From positions 1-21,826 of the forward strand of contig LLCB01000571.1 of the NCBI GenBank assembly GCA_001414345.1: a DNA stretch of 21,826 nucleotides, in the 5' to 3' direction. Shown here one piece after another: positions 9,295-19,200 of this stretch. Source of the stretch: Hymenoscyphus infarciens. Its lineage: Eukaryota; Ascomycota; Leotiomycetes; Helotiales; Helotiaceae. How positions within the stretch are numbered: position 1 is the first letter of the stretch; each line of letters begins with the position of its first letter. The position numbers and the translations under genes were made by a program. The notes under the pieces were generated by a model, which was not told the origin of the DNA, did not search any database, and was given only the letters and a program-made list of their open reading frames with translations.

Positions 9295-10978
9295 CTACTC
9301 TAAACCGAGTAACCCCCCATTCTTAAAAGGGTGATAATCCTCTTCCCCCCCCCCCCGCCATCGAAGGACTCCCCCATCTCAGCAACATCCATCCCCTCAA
9401 CAATATCACTGCCCAAAAAATTAGCAACTTTCTCAACCAACATCAACTCAACACCAAAACCAGGCAAAACAAAAAACGGGAAGATTAGGCAAAAGAAGAA
9501 AGGAGAGGAAGGAAAACTTACTCATCAGTAGCCAGAACCTCAAACCCTGGCACACAATCCACCAACGCAATCAAAACATAGCTCCCCACAAACGACCAAA
9601 AGAATCCAATCGTCGCTTCCGAAAGTTGTATCCCAAGCTTTCTAGTGTTGCCATCGAAGAACACGCATCCAACGATTTCCGTCGCGCCATCATACGCGGC
9701 AACTTCTTTGCGGGCAGAAAAACCAGTCGCCAAAGTACCAACAAGTCCACCAATACAATGAGTAGCAAACGTATCCCCGATATCAACCCACCTCCACCTC
9801 CTCGCAAACTCCATTCCCTTAGTCCTCAAAGCCTGACGACAAATAACCGCCCCCGCAATTCCAAGTCCAAGAGAAGTAGGTAGATCAATGAACCCCGCCG
9901 CAGGAGTAATCATGACCAACCCAGAGATAGTGCCTAAGAATATAGAATCTAAACTCCATCTCCCCGTCTCCCAATACGTCATCCCCGCCCAAGTCATAGC
10001 ACCACCCGACGCGCATAAATTCCTAACACAGAGCGCCATAACAGAGTTGAAATTGAGACTCAGGGTCGTCCCCGCATCGAATGCGAGCCAGGAATTCCAG
10101 ATAATAACCAGAGCAATCAGTCGATTCAACGAATTTCCCGTTCCATGAAGTTTGAGATGTGAGGGGGTGCGCAACTCGGATTCCTTAGAGCGAGTAAGAG
10201 GGTTGGAGAGGTATGTCGAGAGTGCTGAGGCTGTTGCGCCAGAGCAAATATGAACTGGTGTTCCTCCCGCGAAGTCGAGGACTCCCAGGTTTCCGAGAAA
10301 TCTAGTGTCGGACTAGACCATGTGGGCCAGGGGGCAGTGGATGAATGTTACCCAGAGCTGAGACTAGAAGTTAGCTATTGAAAATGAAGATATAATTGAT
10401 GGTACCTACGAAGATAAATGGGATTAGGGATATTAGACGGCCGCGTTCACAAACTCCTCCGACGGAAATCTCGCAAACGGTTGCGCAGAATATGAGTCTA
10501 GAAGTCTTGTTAGTTTTCTAGGAAAGCTGAAAGACGCAAATTATAAAATCATCTACATACTGAAATTTACTGAAGAGGATAGCAGGTATCGTCCCAACAG
10601 GCTCCGTCAAAATACCCTTATGCATGAAATGTTTAAAGGTTACTAATCACCCCCGATCCATCCCCATAAGCAAGAGTATACCTAATAAAAAACCATTGGA
10701 TAGAACAAACACCAATAACAAGCAAAGAAGGAAGAAAGGAACTCATGCCCGAAACGAAAGGTCATCCATCCCTCCATTTCCTAAATTAAACCAAACCTGC
10801 TAAAGGGTATCAAAAAGGAGAAAGCTACTTACCATTTCTTCGATGCGAATACCCACTATAAGCAAGTCCAACAGCCGGAATAATAGGCCAACAAAATGCT
10901 GTACTAGCAAGTACAAAAGCTGTGTCAGTGAGATCACAGCTCTCCCACGCCTTCAGAGATCGCAGAGGTAGGCATCAT
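9295..10978 (-). pseudogene. Ammonium transporter (Amt/Mep family), apparently inactivated
   Basis: Family resemblance runs across the minus strand: exon 1 to 10833 (LTDTAFVLASTAFCWPIIPA), exon 2 about 10748-10561 (VIGVCSIQWFF), exon 3 10497-10410 (VGGVCERGRL), exon 4 10357-9522 (DFAGGTPVHICSG with the Asp and first pore His, WNSWLAFDAGTTLSLN, and ATHCIGG with the second pore His) and exon 5 9408-9295. Clean introns are 10560-10498, 10409-10358 and 9521-9409. Lesions: TAG at 10315-10313 where the family has Trp (HMV-stop-SD), in CpA-to-TpA context; an extra T at about 10635 giving TAA and a frame change in SNL/KHF; no AG at the expected acceptor of intron 1 (about 10749); probably one extra base at 10949-10955 between the ATGs (10978 or 10975) and the conserved frame; and a 12-G run (9356-9345) that throws the C-terminal EEDYHPF tail out of frame. 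When intact it would import ammonium at the plasma membrane. Sequencing error could explain single items but hardly all. Confidence 0.85.
9345..9356. repeat. Homopolymer run of 12 C (12 G on the coding strand)
   Basis: The run lies in the last exon of the ammonium transporter. With 12 G the frame ends in a short unrelated tail (GYSV, then TAG). With 10 or 13 G the frame continues into EEDYHPFKNGG and stops at the TAG at 9297-9295. It is a slippage-prone site and also a typical place for sequencing error. Confidence 0.9.
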
Positions 10979-11209
10979 GAGAAAAACCCGGGAGGGTCAC
11001 GCCCTTTTAATCAAGGTAGGTAGGTAAGTATGTGAAAAGAAACCTTGATAGAGGGTTTGATTAGAAGCCCAAATATTTCAATAAAATTTACAAACTCGTC
11101 TTAATATTTCAACAACAACATTATCATAAACCAACACCTCCATTTCACGTACGACGGGTGATACGGGGATACCCTCCGTGCCTTGTGCGTACTTCAAGAC
11201 GTACAGCGC
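10979..11209. promoter_or_regulatory. Upstream region of the ammonium transporter with GATA-type sites
   Basis: Upstream of the minus-strand transporter, HGATAR matches occur at 11046-11051 (TGATAG), 11121-11126 (TTATCA, reverse TGATAA), 11210-11215 (TTATCG, reverse CGATAA) and 11224-11229 (CTATCT, reverse AGATAG). In ascomycetes AreA/NIT2-type GATA factors activate ammonium transporter genes under nitrogen limitation. The motif is short and common, so this is suggestive only. Confidence 0.3.
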
Positions 11210-11640
11210 TTATCGTGATTGCGCTATCTTCAACAAATCAATGTCGATTCCACCGGCAGCACCCTTCAAGGGTTTGGATAACTCGGCCCCACATCCCAAA
11301 GAGGGGAAAGATATGACCAACGGCCCAGCTGAACGAGCACCCAGAAGTAATTGGTGACGGCCAAGTAGATATTTCCAATTGCGGGGAAGAATATAAATGT
11401 GATGTTTGAACGTTTGCGGCGTGCGGAGATAGTCATTCAAACTGCTATTTTCAGACAGACAAAAAGGCCATTAGCGCCGAGAAAGATTGAGATATATATA
11501 TAACAGTACCAGGGGCAGCAATATTTTCGTGAACTGGTTTCAAGCCATCTTGTCCCGACTCTCTTGAACAATGAACCCCAATCATTCGAGCCTTTTTAGG
11601 ATAACCGAATTGATTTCTCGAGTCTCGGTTGAACAACGGA
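11210..11640 (-). pseudogene. Possible membrane-protein remnant, unrecognised
   Basis: On the minus strand, in short open pieces in different frames, I read APGTVIYISQSFSALMAFLS (about 11520-11451). Further on comes ITFIFFPAIGNIYLAVTNYF followed by WVLVQLGRWSYLSPLWD (from the ATG at 11436 to about 11280), ending at a TGA. The pieces are hydrophobic and protein-like but short, broken by stops and without clear splice sites. It could be a decayed transporter-like gene or chance. No function is assigned. Confidence 0.2.
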
Positions 11641-11861
11641 AGGGGAATACTCGATAAGAGAGCTCAACTAGTGAGAACATACCGAGAGTTGGAGGCAAAT
11701 GGGCCACTGCCCGACGTAGTTCTCGCTCCTTGTCGCGACGACAAACTTCTACCTGGAGAGATACTCGAGTATTGCTATTCTCAATTCTACGAGGTGCATG
11801 ACCACTCAGGCCCATTTTGAAAAATGGGAATTTCTCTCGAAATCCTCAGCCATGTCCCTTT
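11641..11861. other. Intergenic, 3' side of the transcription factor
   Basis: Composition is ordinary. A plus-strand frame at 11629-11820 (with YRELEANGPLPD) is short and matches nothing I recognise. This stretch should contain the 3' end of the minus-strand transcription factor transcript. Confidence 0.4.
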
Positions 11862-13281
11862 TCAGAATAGACACGAAACATTGGCGATTTCTTCGAAATA
11901 TTCCCACCAATTCGACTGTTTCATTCTCTCGATATTGTCAAGCCTGAACCATCTCCTCTCAAGGAATTCCTCCAGCGATCGAAGACTCTCAAAGGACAAA
12001 TACACAGAGGTAGTGCTAAGGCTCTTCCTAACAGAATTTCTCTGTCCAGGCAACAAGGAGTGCGAAGCAACAATAAGCAAAGGGAACAAAATACAATGAT
12101 GAAGCTTTTCAGTCAAATCACCACCATCGATGACTTGAAAAAAGCCAGCAATAGCTTGCTGTACAAGTGTATGGTCGACATCCAATCCACTCAGAGCTCG
12201 GTATAGATATACGGAAGCAGAGAATCGATATACAGAGCAAAAAGCTGCCCAAGCTGCAGATTGAGGCGTGTGTTTGAATTCCTCTTGTCTTTTGACTTGT
12301 TTTTCCAAAGCCAGTTGAATAGACAACAAAGTTCCAATGTCGACCACTTGAGCATCTCGAGTAGCAGCCCCCAGACTGGCCAATTTACTGAAAATAGCCA
12401 TGATTTCAAGGAAGTCATCGTCCGGTCTAACATTTCCCCACCAAGGCTCGCAATCCCCGAATTCCGCCCAAAACGAAGGTTTGAAAAAAGGTGCGTCGCC
12501 TATTAACAGGGAATGGGTGAGGTCCATGGTAGCAAAGATTGACAACATCAGGATAGGCAACTCGTGCTTCGACTGGAAGACACCCCGCACACCAGCCCAT
12601 TGTTTGAGAATCGCCTTTCCGCCAACGAGATGGTGATGTGTGGCTGAACTATCCGAGACGGGTTCGATAATACCATCCAAGATACAGAGAAGGACGTTGG
12701 CAATGAATAAACTGCCCGTAACATCATCAGTCGGCGCACCCATCAGATTTTCCCTAAACACTCGGAGGGCGCGATTCCGACTTTGTATCTTCTGCAATCC
12801 CGTTCCCATTCCCTCATCGCCCCGCGAAGCCTCATGGGCATTCGCGACCGCAAGAACACTTTGTAACAACACCGGGTCCCGTTCCAAGATCTTCAAATCG
12901 ATATTTGGAACCGTATTCGTGAGGTTGAACCGTGGGAGGAGCTCGTTCTCGAAGTACATGAGGTGGCTATCGCTATTCTTCTTAAGCACCAGCATCTGCG
13001 GGGATTGTTGCAATGGGACTTTCTTTCCCGCAAAACGGCCTCGAGATGCGACGCAATCCGTCCATTTCAGTCGGATAGCGCCGTAGTCGCAGCGGGCGCC
13101 GATTTTAACACATTTTGCGCAGGAGGGAACGGCGAGGTCGCAGATTACGCGGCGCTCTTTACAGGACTGTTGAAGGGCCTGAAGTTAGCCATGACCGAGA
13201 GGTGGAAGGCTGGCAGAAGCAAAGAGGGTCGGGTTATAGTACCCAGCATGATCCTTCAACCGTACGTATTCGAGGTGGCAT
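11862..13281 (-). CDS. Zn2Cys6 fungal transcription factor with fungal-specific regulatory domain
   Basis: Two minus-strand exons: 13281-13243 (39 bp, 13 codons) and 13166-11862, with a 76-bp intron (GTACTA...CAACAG, branch GCTAAC, phase 0). The product is 447 residues. The start MPPRIRTVEGSCW joins SCKERRVICD, which gives a perfect C12-x2-C15-x6-C22-x6-C29-x2-C32-x6-C39 zinc cluster. The intron falls inside the first Cys pair, so the join is well supported. Residues from about 75 to the end form a helical region of the fungal-specific transcription factor type (PF11951-like), with NAHEASRGDEG, ALRVFRENL, HHHLVGGKAILKQW and a C-terminal FLERRWFRLDNIERM. It should bind CGG-containing DNA in the nucleus, probably as a dimer; target genes are unknown. 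Neighbours are transporter genes, which could be targets, but this is not shown. The frame is intact. An out-of-frame upstream ATG (13309) overlaps the start. Confidence 0.92.
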
Positions 13282-13309
13282 TGGGAGTGGAGGAGAGGCG
13301 CATCGACAT
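13256..13309 (-). promoter_or_regulatory. Overlapping out-of-frame uORF at the transcription factor start
   Basis: A 17-codon frame starts with ATG at 13309-13307, with a second ATG in the same frame at 13303. It runs across the factor's ATG (13281) and ends with TGA at 13258-13256 inside exon 1. If it lies within the mRNA it would lower translation of the factor by overlap. The transcription start is unknown. Confidence 0.3.
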
Positions 13310-13854
13310 GAAGATGGAGGTTATTGTGTTTCGAGGGTAATGCGCAGTGAGTGAGGGGCAGAGAGAGGTTGAAGATGTTTAGTCTTCTCAGCCTTATCAT
13401 TTGCTTCAGCGACCTCGGATGCTTTTGGAATTTGCGTACGAGATGATTTTGAATATCAAGACATTTTTGGAAAGAAGTAGGATCTATATATAGACTCCCA
13501 TTAAGGGTTATCGTGGTTGTGCTATGTATACTGTTTTTAATGAGAGTATCCATAAGTCGAGCTTTGAGTCCGCTTTGGTGCGGGCGGGAAATCTTCGGTA
13601 CCCGGAAGACCCTAGCCATTGGGTTACACAATACTCATCGCCTTGGCCTCATCCAGGCACTATCACGACTTCAAAGTACTGACAACTCACTTCTACCTAG
13701 TTACACTTCCACAATACCCGCGGATAGAAGAGATTGCCGTGTACTGGCGCTTAACCGGGCCACCCGACGCCGACCAAACGTCTATAATTGGTGGTATTTC
13801 GACCACACTCTTGTCCTCCCGCTCTCTCCGCCTCCAACATCAACCTCCACGGAG
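13310..13854. promoter_or_regulatory. Divergent intergenic region between the transcription factor and the coiled-coil gene
   Basis: About 0.55 kb separates two divergent starts, so both promoters must lie here. Open frames crossing it are shadows or an in-frame N-terminal extension without protein-like content. TATATATAG at about 13486-13494 is a possible TATA-type element for the minus-strand gene, though somewhat far from its start. No regulator site can be assigned. Confidence 0.5.
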
Positions 13855-14521
13855 ATGTCTTCGTCAACGAACGGATTATCAAAAGATGCATCTTCGGAAG
13901 CAGCTGTCAATGAAGTAGATTTAGCCAAAGTAAGTGTTCCTGTTCCTATCATTCAAATTAAATGCTACATGAGCTGTGCTGATCTTTCATAGGCCTTGGC
14001 AGAGATATTGCAGTAAGTGCTCTCACAAGTGCTCTCATGACATTCCGGGTCATATCTCGAGGGTGGACTCCGGTTGCATTGCACTGCTTCTACCTCTTCG
14101 TCTTCCCGTCCGCAACTCTTTTACCTCTTCACCTTCCTAATTTCAACTATTCAACCAATTTACCTTCCCACTTTCCATTATCCTTATGGTCGTCCAGGAA
14201 TATATGGGTTATCACTGCTCTTTTGAGTTTGTTCAGTGGCTTCAACTATCCTGTTCCTCTTTGCAATCCGCTTTTCATCGTTGAAATCCGCTCTGTCAAA
14301 CATTCTATTCATGTATTCTCTCTAACTCCAATTTCCCAAATTCTAGGGGCGAAAAAACAGCCGACGTCCTAGAATCGAATCTCGACAGCCTGGAAAAGAA
14401 AATCGACGATTTACTAGCCAGTTTCGAGGAATCGGAACACTTGAAAGTCGAAGAAGCGAACTCGAAACGAGAGGGTAACACCAAGTCTCGAGATGATACT
14501 GGCAACGACTCGAAATCATAG
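13855..14521 (+). CDS. Small acidic coiled-coil protein of unknown function
   Basis: Three plus-strand exons: 13855-13929, 13993-14012 (a 20-nt micro-exon) and 14347-14521. Introns are 63 bp (GTAAGT...CATAG) and 334 bp (GTAAGT...TTCTAG with a CTAAC branch). The joins give an 89-residue protein. An N-terminal Ser-rich stretch (MSSSTNGLSKDASSEAAVNE) is followed by DLAKALAEILQGEKTADVLE and a heptad-like helix through SLEKKIDDLLASFEES at about residues 45-60. The tail is charged and probably disordered, ending NDSKS. The start was chosen because the in-frame upstream region is not protein-like and exon 1 is compositionally one with the rest. The steady amphipathic pattern over three exons supports a real gene. 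It resembles small conserved fungal coiled-coil proteins, but I cannot name a family or complex. Confidence 0.75.
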
Positions 14522-14889
14522 CTTAGGGCTTTTTCTGAGGATCGAAATGGGGTTAGGAGGGTTGAACTTGGACGACTTGGAATGACCACACTGTATCCAT
14601 CAATCCCTCTACTGTTCTCTCCTGCATACCATTGCATTATCCTCGATCTTTTAGTCTTGTTGCCAGTGATTTTCCTAACGTTCTTCCTCCTTCCCACTTC
14701 TGGCACTTTAGGATCCTTCCCTTCGTCTGGAACCGCAAGAATGAATTCTGAATTTTAATGATGATAAAAAACAAACTCTGCTGGTTGGAAGTGATTGCGG
14801 AACCCTCATCAAGAATTCTTCAGTAGGCCTGGATATGAAATTCTATTTAGTTAGCACGAGGAGGATGGAGAATTGTTCGCGCAACAGTT
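14522..14889. other. 3' flank of the coiled-coil gene up to the RIP boundary
   Basis: Composition is ordinary and should hold the 3' UTR of the plus-strand gene. A minus-strand frame at 14305-14706 is antisense to its last exon and is a shadow. From about 14890 CA/TG dinucleotides become rare and the large AT-rich block starts. Confidence 0.5.
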
Positions 14890-15689
14890 TTCTTAATAAT
14901 TCGTTCTTAAGACAACCTCTAAGTCTTAAGAATTCCCTTGTTCTAATTATAAATGAATAATCTGATATTAAAACGACGCCGCTAGATATAGTTATAGAGA
15001 AGAATAATTGTCTATAAGAGTGAGATTATAATAGTCGTTAGTAAGAATTTAGTATTTAAACAGTAAGTATACTTTACGTAGTAGAAAGAACTAACTCTAA
15101 AAACTAGATACCCTTTGAATACTTATATAGCTTACTATAGAATAAAAATTAAAAGTCGATTAAGAAATAACTAACTAATGTTAATTATAATTTTAATAGC
15201 TCCTAAGTTCCGGGCCTCGCCGGAAAGTGGTCTCGCTACCCACCTCTAGCATATGTCTTATACTCCCTTATAAGCTTCCTTAGCCTACGTCTTAGCTTAT
15301 AGATAAGGCCTAAGGAAGCGTAAATCCCTACCTAGAACTCGCTATAGTACTATACCTTTATTAAAGCTGAGGCTATTACTCTACTCGTATTAAAAAAGAG
15401 TTATAAAAAGAGGCTAAAAGATAATAAAAAAACCTATAAGAGTAGAGAGCTTAGAATAACTAGTTATGTTTTATATCCTTCTTAATTAAGTATTAGATTA
15501 TACTCTACTAAGAGTAACGTTTATCTTTGCTAAAGAACTACTAGGTTAATACCTTAGTTAATTTACCTTATCTATTTTACTTAGTATTTACTTAATTAAC
15601 TACTTAAATAATAGTAAAAGAAAGGTTCTTTATAATAAATATCTTAAGAAATAACCTTTATAAGAAGGTTTAACTTCTTTTTCTCTATT

Positions 15690-16290
15690 TAAGTAGTGCT
15701 TTTAGTTTACTTTTTATAAGTAAATCTTTTATATAATAGTATAATCTTATACTATTTAAGTAAATTCTTTAACTAAGATATTTTATTTTATTTAAATATT
15801 ACCTAATAAGTAAATCTTAGTTTTTAGTTATTTTTAAAATAAATTATTTACTAAGACTCTATTAAAGAAGTAATTCTTTTCTTTAAACTCTATTATATAA
15901 GTTAGTGTTTAATATAAACTATTTAATTAATAAAGCTTATATTTAAACTCTACTAGTATTAAATAAATAAATCGTTTATTTAAATTATATTATTAGTAAC
16001 TTTTATGTTTTAGATTTATTAGATATAGAAATCTTTTACTTAAACTCTAGTAAAAAAGTAAATCTTTTACTTAAATTTTATTAAGAAAGTTAATCTTTTA
16101 CTTTTATTACTATTTAAGTATATCTTTAACTTAGATTCTATTAAAAAAGTAAATCTTTTACTTAAATTCTATTAAAAAAGTAAATCTTTTACTTAGATTT
16201 TATTTTAAAAAAAGTAAACTTTTTACTTTTCTTATTATTTAAGTATATCTTTAACTTAGATTCTATTAAAAAAGTAAATCTTTAACTTAT
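15690..16290. repeat. Degenerate copies of the 30/31-bp repeat, proximal array
   Basis: Diverged copies of AGTAAATCTTTTACTTAAA spaced by roughly 30-60 bp occur here, clearest at 16050-16285, with further copies at 16660-16750. They match the unit that fills the distal array from 20.4 kb, in the same orientation, but are more diverged. Confidence 0.65.
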
Positions 16291-19200
16291 ATAATAGTAT
16301 AAAATATATACTACTACTAAAGAGATATATAGAAGTATATTTAAGATAGAATAATATATATAAATACTAGGCTCTAGTATAGAAGAAAAGGAAAAACTAT
16401 CTCTCTTCTATACTAACTATAAGTATCTATATATAGAATATTAGAAACTACTAAGGTCTAATAATAATAATAACTAAGTCCTATCTAATATAGCTAATAC
16501 TAAAGAATAAGAGCTAAAAAGCTAAATATATAATATCTAGATATTAATATCTTTAGTATCTTTAGTTATATAAGTATTAGTAATTCGTAATCTCGGTATA
16601 GAGATATTAGTAGTTTTATAAATACTAGTAATTTAGAATAGCGTATTATTATAACTTAAATACTATTAAAAAAGTAAATTTTTTACTTCTATTATTATTT
16701 AAGTAAATCTTTTACTTAAATTTTATTAAAAAAAGTAAATATTTTACTTTAATTATTTTTATTATTCTTATACTATATATATTATAAGCTAAGCTCTAAG
16801 AGTAAGTAGTATATCTTCTATTCTAGTTTATAAAGCTTTTTAGCTAATTCTTCTTTATTTTTAAGTTTCTTTATAAATATATAATACTTTTTTCTTTAAT
16901 TCCTACTACTATTAATTTAGAGCTCTTCTTTCTAGCTTAGTAATATAAAAGAGAGTAGGTTAAAATACTTAACTACTAAAGTATCTATTAGTAATATAAG
17001 AGATATAGATATACTTACTACTCTATACACTCTTTAAATACTCTTTTAAAACTACTAGAGCTAAAGCTTTATTCTCTAGTATATCTTAGCTTTCTCTTCT
17101 CTTTATTCTTCTCTAGTAATTCTAGTACTAGCTTATACTTCTAGAGCCTTTAAAGTCTAAGTAGCTAAGTAATAATCTTTAGTACTAGCTCTCTATTTAT
17201 AAGTGTCTCTTTTAACTCTTTTAACACTCTATTTTACTTCTTAAAAGCTTTTATAAGTATTTCTCTTTTCTATAGAATATCTTAGTAAAATAGTACTATA
17301 TACTCTACTATCTCTCTACTACTTATATATATATACTATAGTAATATCTAATCTAGTACTCTTCTTATAAACTAGAAAGTATTAAGCTTTATTACTTTTA
17401 AATAGTAAGCTTTTTACTTTAATAAGCTCTTTATAGATCTTTTATAGCTTCTAGTTCTTTATATCTCTCTTATTTAATACCTCTATATATTATATTAGGT
17501 TCTTTCTCTAGATTCTCTTTCTCTAAGCTTTTAAACGTTCTTTTTATTTTATAAGTATAGTATTATATTTAAATCTTACTCTCTCTTCTCTCTACTTCTC
17601 TTTCTACTTCTACTCTACTCTCTAAGAGTATAATACTATCTTTCTTATCTTTAATAATCTCTCTTTTCTTCTTCTTAGCTATATAGCTATATATTTATAA
17701 GTATTTTAGATTATCTTCCTTAGTTTAGACTTTTAGAACTTTCTTTTAAAAGTAGCTACTCTTAAGTTAAGATATAAGTTAATTAGTATATAATCTACTT
17801 CTACTTCTAAACTCTAGACTAGAGTAGCTTTATATACTTTTATTCCTACTTATAAACACTTTAACTATTATATAAAGAAACTCTTTATTATCTCTTTTAT
17901 ACTTTCTTCTTTTAATATAATATAGTATTATACTAATACTTACTATTTAAAGTTCTTAAAAAGTATTATCTAGCTATTATTTAATACTTCTTATTTATAA
18001 CTCTCTCTAGGTTCTCTTATACTTTCTTACTTTATTTAATACTTCTTTATTCTACTAGAGTTATACTTATTTTATATCTAGCTTTTAAAGTAATATTAAG
18101 ATTTAAGCTATTCTTTAAAATTATTTTATAAGTTTTTTAATAGCTTTTTTAAACTCTTATATCTCTTATATTACTATTATCTTTAGATAGAAAGATTCTA
18201 CTTTTATTAAGACTTTATCTATTAGCTTTTAGCTAAAGCTAAGTATCTAGAGTATCTTTCTCTCTTCTCTAGCTATTATTATAAAGAGTTAAGTTATATA
18301 ATATAATCTTAGTAAGTTTAAAAACCTTTACTAAGTTATTATTATTTTAGTAGAGAAAGCTAGGTTAATTATAAAGTTATAAAAGCTCTCTCTTTTTTTT
18401 TTAAATAACTTTATTATAAGATATCTCTCTTTTAACTATCTATTATATAGTAAGCTTAAAAGTAAAGTCTATATTCTAGTTATATCTCTTAAATATATTC
18501 TAGAAGAGATAGTAAGTATTTAGATTATCTATTATAAATATACTTCTTAGTCTTACTTATTAAAGTATATTCTTAACTAGTATTTACTTAGTTTATATAT
18601 TATATACTAAGTATATTATTATCTTATTTACTTTTTCTTCTATTATTATACTTACTTAGCTCTTATCTATAGTATATATCTAGGTTACTTTTAAGTATCT
18701 TTTATATATAAAAAGTACTACTATCTTTTCTAACTAGATTATATTACTTCTTAAGCTTAATAAGTAGCTTAGAGAGTCTCTTATACTATTATATACTAAC
18801 TCTTAAATTACTAGAATATTATAGTCTTTTTTATAATTAAAAGCTATATTAAGCGTCTTTAGTATCTTTCTTATATTCTAGTATAGTACTATTATACTTA
18901 TAATAGTCTTATAAGTAGAGTTTAGCTTACTTTTATCTCTTTATTATTTAGTTAAATCTCTTATTATACTAAGAGAGCCTCTTAGTCTTTTAAAGAATTA
19001 AATAAGATTACTCTTATTTAAAAGCTCTACTTTATTTATATTTATTAGTTTTTTAGAGATATATTCTTATCTTAGCCTCTTTTTTAAGTTCTATAAGCTT
19101 TCTTTATAGCTAAAAGTAACTATATAAGATCTTTTAATCTCTTCTTCTTTTAAAGCTCTTTATAAATAAATAAAATTAGTTTATCTAAGTACTACTCTAT

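Noticed and set aside
12640..13340. Plus-strand frames of 125 and 148 codons
   Set aside because: They are antisense to the zinc-cluster and N-terminal regulatory region of the transcription factor, and their content is a by-product of its codons.
13513..13854. In-frame N-terminal extension of the coiled-coil protein
   Set aside because: The extension looks like translated promoter DNA. The ATG at 13855 gives a compact, compositionally uniform protein.
14037..14372. 111-codon plus-strand frame
   Set aside because: It lies almost wholly within the 334-bp intron of the coiled-coil gene and reads as T/C-rich intron sequence.
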